64,000 nucleotides of DNA. It comes from Cichorium intybus (taxonomy: Eukaryota; Streptophyta; Magnoliopsida; Asterales; Asteraceae). Shown piece by piece: positions 1-12,334 of this stretch. How positions within the stretch are numbered: the first letter of the stretch is position 1; each line of letters starts with the position of its first letter. A program made the position numbers and the translations under genes. The notes under the pieces were generated by a model. That model made no database searches and was not told the origin of the DNA. It saw nothing but the letters and a program-made list of their open reading frames with translations. The stretch covers positions 58,384,854-58,448,853 of the forward strand of contig CM042011.1 in NCBI GenBank assembly GCA_023525715.1, read 5' to 3'.

Positions 1-1413
1 ACTCTGTCATCTATACAGATGCAAATTAGTACAGAGCCCGTATACCAAAAATGGCTCCCCAAAATCAATTTAATCATAAACTCTTCTCGCCAATCTGGCA
101 GAAATCTTGGAAGTTCTTTTCAAAAGAAACATCCGAGAATTTATTTAAAGTAGTACACTACTATCACTGCTTTATTTAACTTGGCCAATACCATGTATAC
201 CAATTACAACATCATTCTTTTACTAACTCTTTTCCGAGTTTAAGCAAAGAAAATAACCGGTATTCTCAACAACGGTCATTTACCATGGATTTTCATCCAT
301 TTCATTTCTGATTTTAGAACCATAATGTTCTTATTTCTACTATTCATGTTAGCATAATTCATTGCTAACCAATTCATATGCACAATTTCTTCAGATTCAT
401 TGGTAGTCATCGGTTTCAGATTTATAGGGAAAAGTGGTCCCGTAAATCCTAAGCAAACTACCTTTCCAGGTGTTCAATATCTTGAACATATTTGCTAACT
501 GCTATAGCTACTTTCAACATTTCATCCATAATCGTTGATGAAATATTCAGACATGACATCAAAGTCACCGATCCCAAGCACCGCTTCATGGATCAAATAT
601 AACATATATGGGGTTATATTCAAAACAATTATATCGGAGATCATATCAGTCTCCTTACGAGCTCCTTCCACAATCTGATGGAATGCTCATGGTACCACTG
701 GTCCTTTTCGACCATTTGTTTCTTCTTCCTTTCCTCCCCGTTCTTTCCTGGGTTCATCACTCGTTACTCCACATTTAGCATGTGAGTATTTCATAAGAAA
801 GTGATCTATAATTCTACGCTGGAAACACTTCCGTTCCATCCAACAGGCTCGAGCAATATGCTCCTGTTTTCTACAATTTCACTAATTCAGTGGTAGAGTC
901 ACAACTCTACAAATTTTCTGAGTGCTTTTCCTGCACTTCTTACATCGCATCACCTTTTTCATTTTGGTCCCTTCCCATTAAGGTTGCACCTAAATCGTGG
1001 TAACTTCTCCTGAAGCGTCCACTAACATTTTTCTGCTTTTCTTGTAGTCTCAGCTACATTTCTTTCACCTTGAATATCAATCAAGGTGAGCACCCAATTT
1101 CTTTCTCTGACCACAGCAGCTACTATTGCTTGTCATGTGGATTTTCTGCTACTTGTCTCTTTGCCCCTCATTCAGTGGAGCCTTGAGAAAGGGCTGGTCC
1201 CCCTCTTAAAGCTCCAAGCCCTAAATTCCTCCAAATAAGTTTCGCTGCTCATACTTCTTATACGTCAAAAGTTAGCAACGGTTAGGTTATATATGTTTAA
1301 TAACAACTATATACACCTATCTATACATCAGGTCTACTATCTCCCAAGGTTTAAGTCCAGGAATCTACTCTATAGACACCTAGTTCACTTAAACCACGGC
1401 TCTGATACCAACT
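1..1413 (-). mobile_element. Internal 5' part of a chromovirus-like Ty3/gypsy element (degenerate)
   Basis: This stretch lies downstream, on the minus strand, of the primer site and LTR at 1394-4096, so it should be the leader and start of gag-pol of an element that continues beyond the left edge. No long ORF survives. Minus-strand translation of roughly 540-870 is open for short blocks (for example a WMERKCFQRRIIDHF segment) and then meets stops, which fits a decayed coding region. I cannot match a specific gag or protease motif with confidence. Confidence 0.45.
1394..1410 (-). other. Primer binding site of the chromovirus-like element
   Basis: On the minus strand this reads TGGTATCAGAGCCGTGG, the complement of the 3' end of initiator methionine tRNA used by many plant LTR elements. 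It sits three bases from the LTR edge at 1414. Its position and direction show that the element runs leftward and that 1414-4096 is its 5' LTR. Confidence 0.8.
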
Positions 1414-1869
1414 TGTAACACCCGGCTTTTAAAACAAAACACCCCTGAAAAATTTTCATTTAAAACACAGGTTTCAATACATAAAACCAGTACAAAAGGG
1501 GTATATTTTATTAAAAATGGGTACAAGTGTATCAAGGAGAGTATAAAATACCATAATCTCCTTTAAAGACGGGCTGTTACTAACAGCATCTAAGAGTCCC
1601 ACTTCTCTAGTCACGGACTCTATCTTTTCTCTTATCCGAATAATGCTAACCTGCAGGGACATTAACAAATAACGTGAGCTATAATGCTCAGTGAGTAATC
1701 ATATCTGCAAATAACGTGTACAATAAATACATCCATATATAATTCTTTATATATGATACATATATCTATTATTTCATCTTTCATTATCAAATTCCATTTT
1801 ATAGCCTTTTCCGGCCAAATGTGTATATCTGTCTGGATATCGGACCCAGACTACTAGCCTTACCGGCTG

Positions 1870-2002
<133 letters not shown>

Positions 2003-2439
2003 TAGGATTTCACATCCTACTGCATAGCCTTACCGGCTGAAACGTGATATCATGTGATTTTCAAATCACATCAGTTAATTGCACACTTTATCATATCTAA
2101 TCCGTTATTTGCATACCAATCAAACCCATTCTATACCATTTCTGTCCCATATTTCTTAGTCATATTTGACTATACCATATCTCATGACTATATAAGTCGC
2201 ATCATCTGTCATGGCTATACAAGCTGCACCAAAGCAATTTCAGCATATAAATCATAGCCCGAAGGCCGCACCAGTTTGAGTTCAACAACCCGGAATCATA
2301 GCCATAAGGCCGCACCATTTCCATATAATAATATCATAGCCATATAGGCCGCACCAGTTGGATATAACATCTAGTATCATAGCCACAAGTGGCCGCACCA
2401 TCTATTAACAGCTTATTTCACAATCAATTATGGCTCACG

Positions 2440-2720
2440 GGTTACCCGCTATTGCTTAGACTCACGGCTCCGTTCTTGTCATCGCAATGACTCATGGCTT
2501 ATCCGGTATTGCCTAATTAAAGTGGACTCACAGCTCCGTTCTTGTCTATCGCAGACTCACGGCTTATCTGGTATTGTCGTATTACTGACTCACAGCTCCG
2601 TTCTTGTCTATCATAGACTCACGGCTTATCTGGTATTGTCGTATCACGGTTTATCTGTTTATTAACTCATAGCTCTGTTCTTGTCTTTCTCAGACTCACG
2701 GCTTATCTGGTATTGTCTTT
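2440..2720. repeat. Short tandem sub-repeats in the LTR
   Basis: Four to five imperfect units alternate a CTCACGGCTTATCTGGTATTG-like block with a CACAGCTCCGTTCTTGTC-like block. A separate run of CATAGCC..GGCCGCACCA units lies just before it. Such sub-repeats are common in long plant LTRs and have no coding meaning. Confidence 0.75.
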
Positions 2721-3199
2721 TCAAATGTATCTTTGAACCATCAATTCCGTCCCCCAAAACAGTTTCAACCTGTAATAGGTCAATCAACACATATCATATA
2801 TAATATAAGTGAGATTACTCACCTAGATGCTAGCTGCATATAAATCCCGGTTGTTTCTTGCCTTTGCATGTACCACAACCATTTTGTCCCATACCTATTT
2901 ATCCATTTCATATCAAATGATAATAGGTTAATAATCATTTCAATTGACTCTAATACATAAGAGTCCAATATTATGCAACTATAAACAATGCCTAGATGAT
3001 AAACTTTCCATTTACCATCTTTTCAAACATAATACGTATTACCGAGGCATTCGTATTGATCTACAGTGCCCCCGAGGAGTCGAAAACTCAATTTACTTAT
3101 TTGCCCAGACTTTTCAAACCATTAGGGACTTATGGTTCAAGTTTGAGGTAAATCGGACATTCCAAACAAAAGTTAGCATTTTGAACCCCCTGTCTGGTA

Positions 3200-3270
3200 G
3201 GCGCACTGCGCCAGGGATTGGGCGCACTGCGCCTGGGCGCACCCCGCCAGGAACTTGGGCGCACTGCGCC
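3200..3270. repeat. Cluster of 13-bp GC-rich palindromes in the LTR
   Basis: GGCGCACTGCGCC occurs exactly at 3200-3212, 3221-3233 and 3258-3270, with a degenerate copy at 3236-3248. Each is two 6-bp inverted arms around one central C. The block is sharply GC-rich within otherwise AT-rich DNA. Confidence 0.85.
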
Positions 3271-4111
3271 TGGCGCCTGGGCAGTCTCCTGATCAGTCGC
3301 GATTTGTGCACTGTAGCATGCAATTTTGGTACATTAAGTCCTTAATCCAATTCTTAATCGTTTGGGGTTCATTTCTAGGCTAAAACCTTACATTAATACA
3401 AGGTTTTCAACCATTAAAAACAACTCAATCAATCAAAAGGAAGAATTAGGGTTCTTAGTTCCAAAAACCCCAAATCTTCAAATTCAACAAAATAGCAATC
3501 TACTTCCATAATCTTGAATTAAGTCCTTTTTAGCATGACTTAATGGAAGTATTAAACCATTTAAACCACATAATCACAACTGAAATTTACAGATTTCAGT
3601 TTCTATAAAACCAATCAAGAACACCTCATGAACTTGACTAAAAAGGCAATCTACTTACCTTATTTGCTTGGAAATCACCACCTTCCAACAATTGTTCCAA
3701 GTTCTTGCTTCAATGTCATGATCTCTGCAGAAATCGCACCTTCAAGACTTCTCCCGATGATTCACAAATGATCAGTCAAAAAAGAGAGTCAACCCTTCTA
3801 TTTATACTTCCAAACTTTACAATTTTAGTCCCTAAGTTCATTTTCTTGATCTTTGGCCCCAATAATCAAGTTTTATGACATAAAACTTTCATTTCTTATA
3901 TTTTTGCCACAAGCAACAATATTTTTACATAATTGGTCCCTCACATGGTCAAATGACCAAATTACCTTTTTATGGTAAAAGGACCAATTTACCCTTTTCT
4001 TCTAGTATTACTTACTAATACTTAGAACACCATGTTAAATCATAAATACACTATGATTAACATTGTAATACTTAACAAAAGTGTAACGGTGTTACACATT
4101 ACTCACTCAAT

Positions 4112-4990
4112 TAGATTATGACGATGCACTAGATACTTTTGATATCTAAAGACAAACTAATTGGACTAGAGAAGAGAAGCAGAAAGATTGTGAAGCCATA
4201 TCCCAATTAAAACTTCATCTTCACAACAATATTATATCCGCTCTAAATGCAAAAACGTATGTTGCCCTTTGGCCTAAACCAAAAAAAATTTGATTGACAA
4301 GGACCTTACTAGCAAAACACATCTAAAGCAAAAATTGTTTCTACACAAACTTCAATATGGATAAAACCAACTCAATCATATATTCGACTTCAAAGAGACA
4401 GTTTTCAATTTAGAAATGGAAGTCAAGTACGAATAGGAAGATTAAGGTTTTGTCATATTATGTTTATTGATAAGTTAATATTCTAATTAAGAGACGTCAT
4501 CCCTTACAACTAGAAAGCCTTGCTCTCAACAAGGTTTATGTATGCTAAGGAAAAGATGTAACAAATGGTTTCTTTCAATTGTTTGAGTAGTTCTAAAAAC
4601 AAAAGGGTTTATTCGATTGGGTAGATTGGTATCTAGAGGGAAGGGCAAGCCTTGTAGATATTGCAAGAAATATGGGTATGAGATATCAAAATGCTACAAA
4701 CTACAAAAAAGAAAAGAAAAAAGCAATTGCATCACATGAATCAAAGGGTAATGATGATGATAGTTCTGCAACTATGCTCATGATAATAGTTTTCATTAAG
4801 AGGTCCAGGTTGTTATTGTTGGATGTCTCAATACGAGTGAGTTCTTGATTCACTTTGTACTAATATGTGTCCTCACATATATTACTTTACTAATTTTGAA
4901 CCAGTTCACAAAATTGGTTCAATTATTTGTTTGGTAACTATTTCAATACAAGATAAAAGGTATCGACAATATCTATAAGGTGTTAAATGA
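4112..4990 (+). pseudogene. Decayed copia gag-protease
   Basis: In pieces, the plus strand still reads as a copia Gag related to that of copia A at 46.3-47.6 kb: a DYDDALDTFD-like start, TNWTREEKQKD, KDLTSKTHLKQKLF, a zinc knuckle written CRYCKKYGYEISKCYK (about 4650-4700), and a protease-like EWVLDS.CTNMCPH segment (about 4830-4875). Stops and frameshifts occur throughout, beginning with a stop near 4158. The chromovirus-like LTR abuts it at 4096, so that element probably inserted into this older copia copy. Confidence 0.7.
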
Positions 4991-5099
4991 AACTATTAAA
5001 TAGCCCAGAGGTCATTCCGAAAATTCAGTAGAAATGTTAGATTATTTTCGGGACATTTGCTCTTAAATGTTCTATTGCTTTATTATGGTCTTGTTGATA

Positions 5100-5235
5100 T
5101 GAGTTTTTAACCCCTAATGTTGCTTAAACACTTTTAAACTTATTTAATTTTATTGGGACCAAAATTTTAAAAGACATGACAAAGTTTTATAAAGTATTAC
5201 ACTGATTACGGTGTATGAAAGATGGGGTGTTACAG
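5100..5235 (+). repeat. Possible end of a second chromovirus-like LTR
   Basis: The segment ends GGGGTGTTACA at 5225-5235, the same kind of terminus as the 1414-4096 LTR. No start, partner or target duplication was found, so this may be only a fragment or a chance match. Confidence 0.3.
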
Positions 5236-6560
5236 GTTCGGTTTTGCTCATCCCTATTATATATTTTTAGATTCCCAACAATGGCTTTCATACAATAAAT
5301 TGTATACGCATGCTTACTTATATGGTTACAAACTTCCTACAATTGAAGCCACCCCATATTTCCAACTTAGATCTGCTTAAACATCTTATACATGGAAGGA
5401 TTTCAATAAAATAGAGATTTTTCTTAGTTTTTTGACAGCTTACACTTAAAACTTGCAAAACATAAAACTATGACTAAGTATTGTGATATAGGTCACTATG
5501 ACATGCCATACTACACAACGAGGTAGTGTCCATTTTGCACACCGGGCAATGACCACCGTAGAATATGTATTGAAGAATGTATTTAAAGACTAAGATTTGC
5601 ATATATACATATCATTTTTGAAGATAAATCTAAATTATACCTGTATGAAACTAAATTCGATTATAGATCGGATTTTGGACTAAAGGTTGAAAGAGATTTC
5701 AAAAAGACATTTTCAACACAAAAATAGAAAAAACACTAAAAATTTGCCTTTTATATTGGTCCATTCTCGATATGGTTCCCATTTCGTGAGGGGCCAACAA
5801 CAACTACAACATGATGACTTTATCAAGCCATGAGGCTTACTTCCTAGACAGCGAGTGTGCGCCCCTTTAGAGAAGAGATAGGGGCGAGTACTACACGAGC
5901 TCGTAAGTAAAGTACGGAACGAGCTTTGTCTACGAAGCATGACAACCTCGTCTTGCTTGCTTCTGGCGAAGCTTCTAGCACTGGATAATAGGCATGGCAG
6001 GAATACGACTTTTTAGGTCGACCACTACACTAAATAGATACGATAGCAAAGCCAAGCCGATAAAGGCGAGCAACCCTTATAGATAGCAATAGACAATAAC
6101 CTATCCACTGAAACCTAACCGACTCCATAAGCAATCGAGAATAACCTGCATCGTGGAATCTGCAATCGAGAATAACTATAAGCAAGATAAATTTGCAATC
6201 GATCGAATGAAAGAAAGAGGTTGAATTTGATAACCACCCGATTATTCTGTACCAATCGAGAATAACCGGCTCCTTATCTTGTTTTCTGCTTAAAGATGCC
6301 GCCTTTCTCTAGAAAAGAATCGAATCCTAAGGTGAGCTGTTCTTTTTTCTTGATCTTTAATTGGGTATCCCTTCTTTTTATGCATGATTTTGATATATAC
6401 CGTCTGATACCAAATGGGACTTTAATTGAATCTTGCTGATTCTTTTTGGGGTTTATTTTCATGAATTATTAGGTTGAAAGGTTGAATTTTCTTGTAATTT
6501 CCATAAATAAGCAAAAAAGAAGAATCCAAAAGAAGGGGTTGAAAGGAAAATTCGTGAAAA
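5236..6560. other. Unassigned intergenic DNA
   Basis: No gene is recognised. The motif CAATCGAGAATAAC recurs four times between about 6130 and 6265 with varying spacing. The block around 5750-6110 is less AT-rich than its surroundings and looks unlike the transposon DNA nearby; it could be an organellar insertion, but I cannot confirm that. Confidence 0.5.
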
Positions 6561-6731
6561 ATGCCATCGAGATCGACTAGCAGAACTCATTGTTCGAGGA
6601 GCAGTTCTTCAAGATTGAAATACGATGCTCGTGTTGTGGATTTTGGTGTTACCGGTTCATCTGAATCGATGGATTTGGTTGAAAGATTAGACCCGGTTCT
6701 GTTAGGCCACCTTGGTGATCGAATTGTTTGA
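6561..6731 (+). CDS. Orphan 56-residue ORF, perhaps a gene first exon or fragment
   Basis: The ORF starts ATGCCATCG and ends TGA at 6729-6731. The peptide opens with a Ser/Arg-rich stretch (MPSRSTSRTHCSRSSSSR) followed by a mixed acidic and hydrophobic part. The codon mix looks more gene-like than the surroundings. I do not recognise the family. It may be the truncated first exon of a captured or decayed gene; no convincing splice donor follows before the stop. Confidence 0.3.
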   Translation: MPSRSTSRTHCSRSSSSRLKYDARVVDFGVTGSSESMDLVERLDPVLLGHLGDRIV

Positions 6732-7071
6732 AAGTTTTAGAATTTTCTAGGTTAACGATGGTGTTTTTGCCTTTGAGAGGACTTCTGCTTCTGTTTCTCT
6801 CCAGCGTAGGTTTCCGGTTGGTCGGCGATGGTGTTATGGTCTGGTGCCGGTGCTTGATGACGGTTTCAATGTTCGATCAAAAATAACTTGAGGGGAGGCT
6901 TTTCTTTCTTACTAATCGACATTGAAAAAGAATTCGATTGGAAAGCGACGTTCAGACTTCGCATTCTTGAAGGCCATAAAGATTGAATTGCACAAGGCTG
7001 GTTTTGAATCTTTTATTCTGCTCCTTTTCTTCTGGTTTTGAATATTTCAGTTGAGTGTGCGTGTGTTTGTG

Positions 7072-7072
<1 letters not shown>

Positions 7073-7110
<38 letters not shown>
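7073..7110. repeat. (GA)n microsatellite
   Basis: About 19 uninterrupted GA units. They are followed by a GGTGGGTGGGGGTGGAGG-type G-rich run. Confidence 0.95.
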
Positions 7111-7112
<2 letters not shown>

Positions 7113-7115
<3 letters not shown>

Positions 7116-7675
7116 TGGGGGTGGAGGGTGGTTAGGCGGACGAGTTCTGCTTACGATAAGTGGTAGGCGGTCGAGTTAGGCGGATTTGGTCAACGGTGGT
7201 CAAAATTGGGTTTAGGCGGGTCTAGACGGCAAAATTTTTAATTTTTCAAAATTCAAAATTTTTAAAATTTCAGAATTTTTAAAAATTTTCAAATTTCCAA
7301 AATTTTCAAAAATTATCAAATTCTAAAAAAAATCAATTTTTTAAGATTTTTAAAATTTAAATTTAAAAAATGTCATTAATTATGATAATCGGTGGCTAAG
7401 TTACGATTATTGATTATTAAAATTGTCAAAAATATCATTGATTAGTCTAAACATTCTGATGTTTGATTACTTACATATTTAAACACTTCGATTTGTCAAA
7501 TTTTTATGCATGTTTATTCATTTTGTAGGGATATATGTAATATATAAATTTAAAAAAATAAATTTTGTAACAATTAATACTCCCCGCCTCGGCACCGACT
7601 AGTCCTCGCCTAGACCGACTAGTCCTAGGCCCTAGTCGACCGCTCGCCTACCGCCTAGCGACTTCTACAACCTTG
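7113..7675. mobile_element. Probable MITE with GGCGG/CCGCC-rich ends
   Basis: The left part carries repeated TTAGGCGG and TAGGCGGTCGAG motifs; the right part carries their complements (CCGCCTCGGC, CTACCGCCTAGCGAC) and ends CTTCTACAACCTTG. The middle (7230-7560) is AT-rich. This inverted arrangement fits a non-autonomous DNA element, but I could not find a clean left terminus or target duplication. Confidence 0.45.
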
Positions 7676-7692
7676 ATATATATATATATATA

Positions 7693-10192
7693 TCATTACT
7701 ATATAAAGAAACGCTATTTTTCTCCTCTGCGCATTCAATTTTTAGTAGGGTTTTCAGCAGGCCACGTAATGCTCCTTTGAACGACGCATTTCTCTTACGA
7801 TTGGACTTCGTACCGCTTCAACTTCGCCTTTCTCGCTTCAGGACGCCAAGTACCAAGGAGAGCGCGTGTTTTCTTTCCCAACGTCATTCTTCTGTACTAA
7901 GATGGCGAGTTTGAAAAACAAGGAGATGAGTCATCTGCTCGTTCATCTTTAGAACCACACGCTCCATGCTTCACCGCCTTCCCCCACCGGTGAATTTATT
8001 CCACAAATTGACATCCGTAAACCCGCTTTTCCTTTTATTGCCTTCCGCATACACTTTCACCGCCTCTTTAACCCTACTTTTTTTTCTCGTTTACCTATTC
8101 CGATCTGCATATGGTTCTCTGGCCGACACCTATTTACACACCAACAGACGCTATCTCCTTTCCAATTGAAACGCATCGTTTCAACGCAACTCCCCCGGCC
8201 AAATCCCTTGTTCTTATCGATATTTCAGTCCACAGCATCAACAAAGATATCCCAGGACATTTTTATTTTCCTTCGTCATATATTGATCGTTCACATCTCG
8301 CTTACTCTCTTTCTCTATCAGGCATCTCTTTCTCTCTTATGTCTCAAACATTCATCTCATATGTTTCTTCTAACTATTTGTAGCAAAATCTTCAATTTCG
8401 GTTGTCATTGGATTTTGAGTTTTTTTTTTCTACAATCTGCAATAACATCCCATTCCACTCCTGTGTTTGGTTTTCGTTTTTTACAATACTTATGCATTTT
8501 CGTACTTAATTCTAATTATTGTTGGCCAAAAGTCGGTTTCGAGATTTAAAGTTTCGACTTCTCTGTGTTAACTTTTGGTGGTCTTTACACAGTTATATAA
8601 TGATTAACTTTTCCGGATTAATTTTTTTTCACCAGCCAATTGTGTTCCCTGCAATACCGTCTCAAAATTTTCTGAAGGTATGAATGATCTCCTACTCCTC
8701 TCCGAAAAATAGACCAAGAAATCGACATCTTCTTGGCGTTCGTTTCCATCTCTGAGAATGAAAATGGAGGACGACGCATAAACCGCTAAATGCTCTCAGG
8801 AACATGAGTCTCGTTCCAAAAAGGGAGATGTATAAAAAGAGGATAGCGCTAAATCAAAGTTCAATTTACTAATCTAAGAATCAATCGGAGGTTTTTGGGA
8901 TGTGTAATTTTAATGTTATAATTATCAAGAATCATATTTCATCCTACCGGCTAAAGTCCCTCGACAAAATGAGGTACATTGTTTGATGAAATCTTATTTC
9001 ATTTTGATCTTTAAACATATTAGTTACTGGCTGATTTTCATTCCTATACAAATTTCGATTGTTCAGAGCAAAAGGTAATGTTAGTAGATTTTCTTTGATT
9101 TTGTTTTCGGTTTGCATTGGGTCAACAATGAAAACGGATTATCGAAGAATTTGGTACTTCTCAAAACAATGGAAGCCTCTCTTGAAAGTGAAACACAGTT
9201 TTTCGATTTAATTTCTGGTTTGATTTGGGTATGGAATGATTGTCGGTGATGTTATTTAGTCTGTGCCTAACTAATCACTCTTTTTTCTGGATCGATAGAG
9301 AAATTGGTGAGTATTTTGCTTTCCAGGCTTAATAGAGATTTATATGCCAGACATGGATGGATTTAAGCTTCTTGAACATATCAGACTCGAAAAGTATCAT
9401 TCGTTCATCAGTAAGACAGTAAATCACCAAATCGACTCCAATTTCTCCATTCCCATTTTGAAGGCTTTCTCTCATCTAATTTTTGGACGTCAAGAAATAG
9501 AAGTTAAAATATTCTTATTCTATATAGTTAACTTCATTAATCAGTACAACGTGAAAGAGTCTTAGGCATAGGTAGCTTAGATTCTAACAATATTACTTTA
9601 AGATAACAAGTAAGAGAAATTTCTTCTTTCGCAATACATCTGCATGTAAGGGTGAAAATTATTGTACTTTAGATCCTTCATGGGGGAAAATATACTCAAA
9701 CTGCACGTGCTTTCTGTCATGAAATTTCAATGTTCATGTATTCATCCGTCATTTTTTATTTCTGCTTCTGGAATCAACTTATCAACTTATGGTTAAAATT
9801 TAGAACTTTGTAGTTTAGGGTATTGAAGGTGTGTAACATCCATCCCTGATTTATTATTTATTTTCTAATTTAATTCTTTACATTTCTTTCAAGAAAGCAT
9901 CTCATTGTTGGGAAATCTACATTTTGTAGAAAGGGTTTCAAAAGCTAAGATGTTGTATGTATTTTTCTTTAAGAAAACTTGCATAGAATAGCGACATACT
10001 TTACTCTTAATACCGGTATAAGCAATGTACTTTATTTGTTACTTATTGCGATTATTTTATGTTTATTTTTATTCTTATTTAGACATCCTACTTTAAAAAA
10101 TCTGTCAAATTATAGCATTTTAACGTTGATTTTCGTACAGCCAAGTAACCCGTCCTGGGCCGTGATGAGCACGAGCCTTTAAATGTACCTAG
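7693..10192 (+). mobile_element. Non-autonomous Helitron 1
   Basis: The 5' end is TCATTACTATATAAAGAAAC, preceded by A at 7692. The 3' end is CTAG at 10189-10192, followed by T at 10193, so insertion is between A and T without target duplication, as for Helitrons. An imperfect hairpin (GGGCCGTG...CACGAGCC, about 10157-10178) lies roughly ten bases before CTAG. The 3' region shares its hairpin and a TTCGTACA(G/A)CCAAGTAACCC block with Helitron 2. No Rep-helicase coding sequence is visible, so it would depend on another element. It carries a scrap resembling a response-regulator receiver domain. Confidence 0.75.
9323..9404 (+). pseudogene. Response-regulator receiver-domain scrap captured in Helitron 1
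   Basis: The translation contains MPDMDGFKLLEHIRLEK, which matches the conserved loop and helix after the phosphoacceptor region in plant type-B response regulators (cytokinin signalling transcription factors). The flanking sequence is not open and the rest of the receiver and the Myb-like DNA-binding domain were not found. It is best read as one exon piece captured by the Helitron and no longer functional. Confidence 0.55.
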
Positions 10193-11630
10193 TATATATA
10201 TAAAGAAAGGCTTTTTTTCTTGATCGCCTATTCTGCGCTCTATAGCATTTTCATCCCGCCACGTATTTATCCCTTAACATCGCCTCTCTCCAAACCGGTT
10301 GACGGCCATCTAGGTTTCCAATCGAAACGTGCCCTGCCTTCGAATAGGGTTCTCAAGCGGCCACCTGTTTATCTATGGAGCGACGCGTTACCTTTCCGAT
10401 TACTTACACTTCTTCAACTGCAACTCTTCCAATATAACTCGAAATGTATCCACATGGATCCACACCGTTTCAAGATGAAGAATCATCACCTTGAAAATCC
10501 TTCCTGTAGACGCACTCACGCTCGAACGGCGTATACTAAATGAAAGTGTATCCTTACCGCTTCATCTTTAACGCTCCATGGCCTAATCCAGATGTCCGAC
10601 TTGCCTGTCAACATTCGACTGCAATTTGTTCCATTTTCTTACGGATAGCAAATCAAACCGCTCGCCACAAAGCTAATCCTATGTGGCTATGTTGCGTTAG
10701 TTTCTTTATTCATTTGTCCAATCAATTTGAAATTCTATCAAACAACTGTCGACTATTATCCTAGGTAAGAAAATTAATTGGGTTTTCAATTCTAGGGTTA
10801 TTCTAGGGTTCTTCATAAAAATTTCCGGCTGTTTCAAAACTATCACCCTATTGTATTATGATAAAAGAATCTATTGATTCTAAGTGAGATTGAAGTCTGT
10901 TAAAGGAACATTGAGATTTGTCAAGTCCTAATTGCAAATTCAAGCACTAATATTTCGTGGACTCAAAGTTTTTTTGTCCTGATCGATGATTCTTCTGGAA
11001 ATAAAGTATACAGTAGTACAGTGTAACAAAGCAAATGTATTAGGAGGGAGTCAAACGAATTTATCTTTCTATTCTCAATCGCATAGATTTTAATTATCCT
11101 TTTCACGTTTATTTATTTCCATCTCCCAAATTTTTGCTCTTGTTTTGTGCCCCATTGTAGTTCACTGGGTTCTCTTTGACTGGATGTTCAATTCAAAATT
11201 TCAATGGTTAGCAACTTTCAAATGTTTGTTTAGGTCGATGAAAAAGAACGAAGAACGAGATTGTACAGTTGTGAAGTGTGAACAGGAAGTCGAGACTTCT
11301 TTTTAATTGACATTGTTGTAAGTTATACCCTCTTTTCACATTCTTTTTTTAGTGAGTTTTTATGGCTAATAAGACTTGTGTTAAATATTTTTTACCAGTA
11401 ATGATTGAGTTTTCGTTACCTTGATTTAAGCAAAGTGCTATGAAGTTAGTTTCTGGATGCAGTTTCCGTTGTTTCTTCGGTTATGCTCAATCATAACTAC
11501 ATATGTGAAGTACTTGACAAATGTTTTAATTTGTATGTTGGTTCGTGAATATTAAAGTTTTTTATCTAATAAATTCTTCTGTTTAGCTTCAACACCAAAC
11601 ATAGAAGTGGTGAAAGTAACCTCTTGATGA

Positions 11631-12334
11631 TAGACCTGGCAAACGTGTCGTGTCGTGTCGATTTCGTGTCGTGTCAAAACATTAAACGGGTTGAAAGTGC
11701 TCGACCCTAACCCAACCCGTTTAATAATCGTGTCGTGTCGTGTCAAACGTTTATTTTCGTGTCGAGTTTCGGGTTTGGGGTTTAGACCTTGTAAATATAT
11801 CATGTCAATTTTCGAGTTGAAATACTAAGTATGTTGAAAGAATAGGAGTTTGAGACGAAAAGGAAAACATGAAAAACTAGTAGTAGAAGTATTCACACTA
11901 AGTTTATAGAGCAACGTTAACAGATTAGGAGTCGGGTGATGGATGACGAGGTTGCGAGGAGGAGAGAGAGGCTGAGTGAAACTGTGAAGTATGGGTGAGA
12001 AAGTAGAAAAGTGAAAATGAATTCATGATCTAGGTGGCTAAGCGACTTCCACATTATAAAACACGCCAATCAGAGGTTTTTCTTTTAAATATTGTATTGG
12101 TCTTTGACCTATCCAATTTACATAAGAATTAGAAAAACTTGAATATAAATAAACGGGTCATTTTCGAGTCGTTTTCGAGTTGAAAGTTTCAACCCTGACC
12201 TTACCCGTTTAATTATCGTGTCGTGTCGTGTCAACCCGTTTAATTAAACGGGTTGAAATCTCTTACCCAAACCCGTTTATTTCGTGTCGAGTTCGTGTCG
12301 GGTTGTCGTGTCGTGTCAGGTTTTGCCACCTCTA
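11631..12334. mobile_element. hAT-like MITE with CGTGTCGTGTC repeats
   Basis: The ends are inverted: left TAGACCTGGCAAAC, right complement TAGAGGTGGCAAAAC. The 8-bp target duplication CTTGATGA is exact at 11623-11630 and 12335-12342. Near both ends are many copies of CGTGTCGTGTC and of AACGGGTTGAAA/AACCCGTTTAAT. There is no coding capacity; it would need a hAT transposase from elsewhere. Confidence 0.88.

Noticed and set aside
6561..6731. Phytochrome first exon
   Set aside because: Only a loose Ser/Arg-rich resemblance at the start; the following residues do not match the family.
8166..8549. 127-codon ORF and other ORFs at 7966-8383 and 10220-10764 in the Helitrons
   Set aside because: They are low-complexity Ser/Phe/Leu-rich readings without recognisable domains or splice context.
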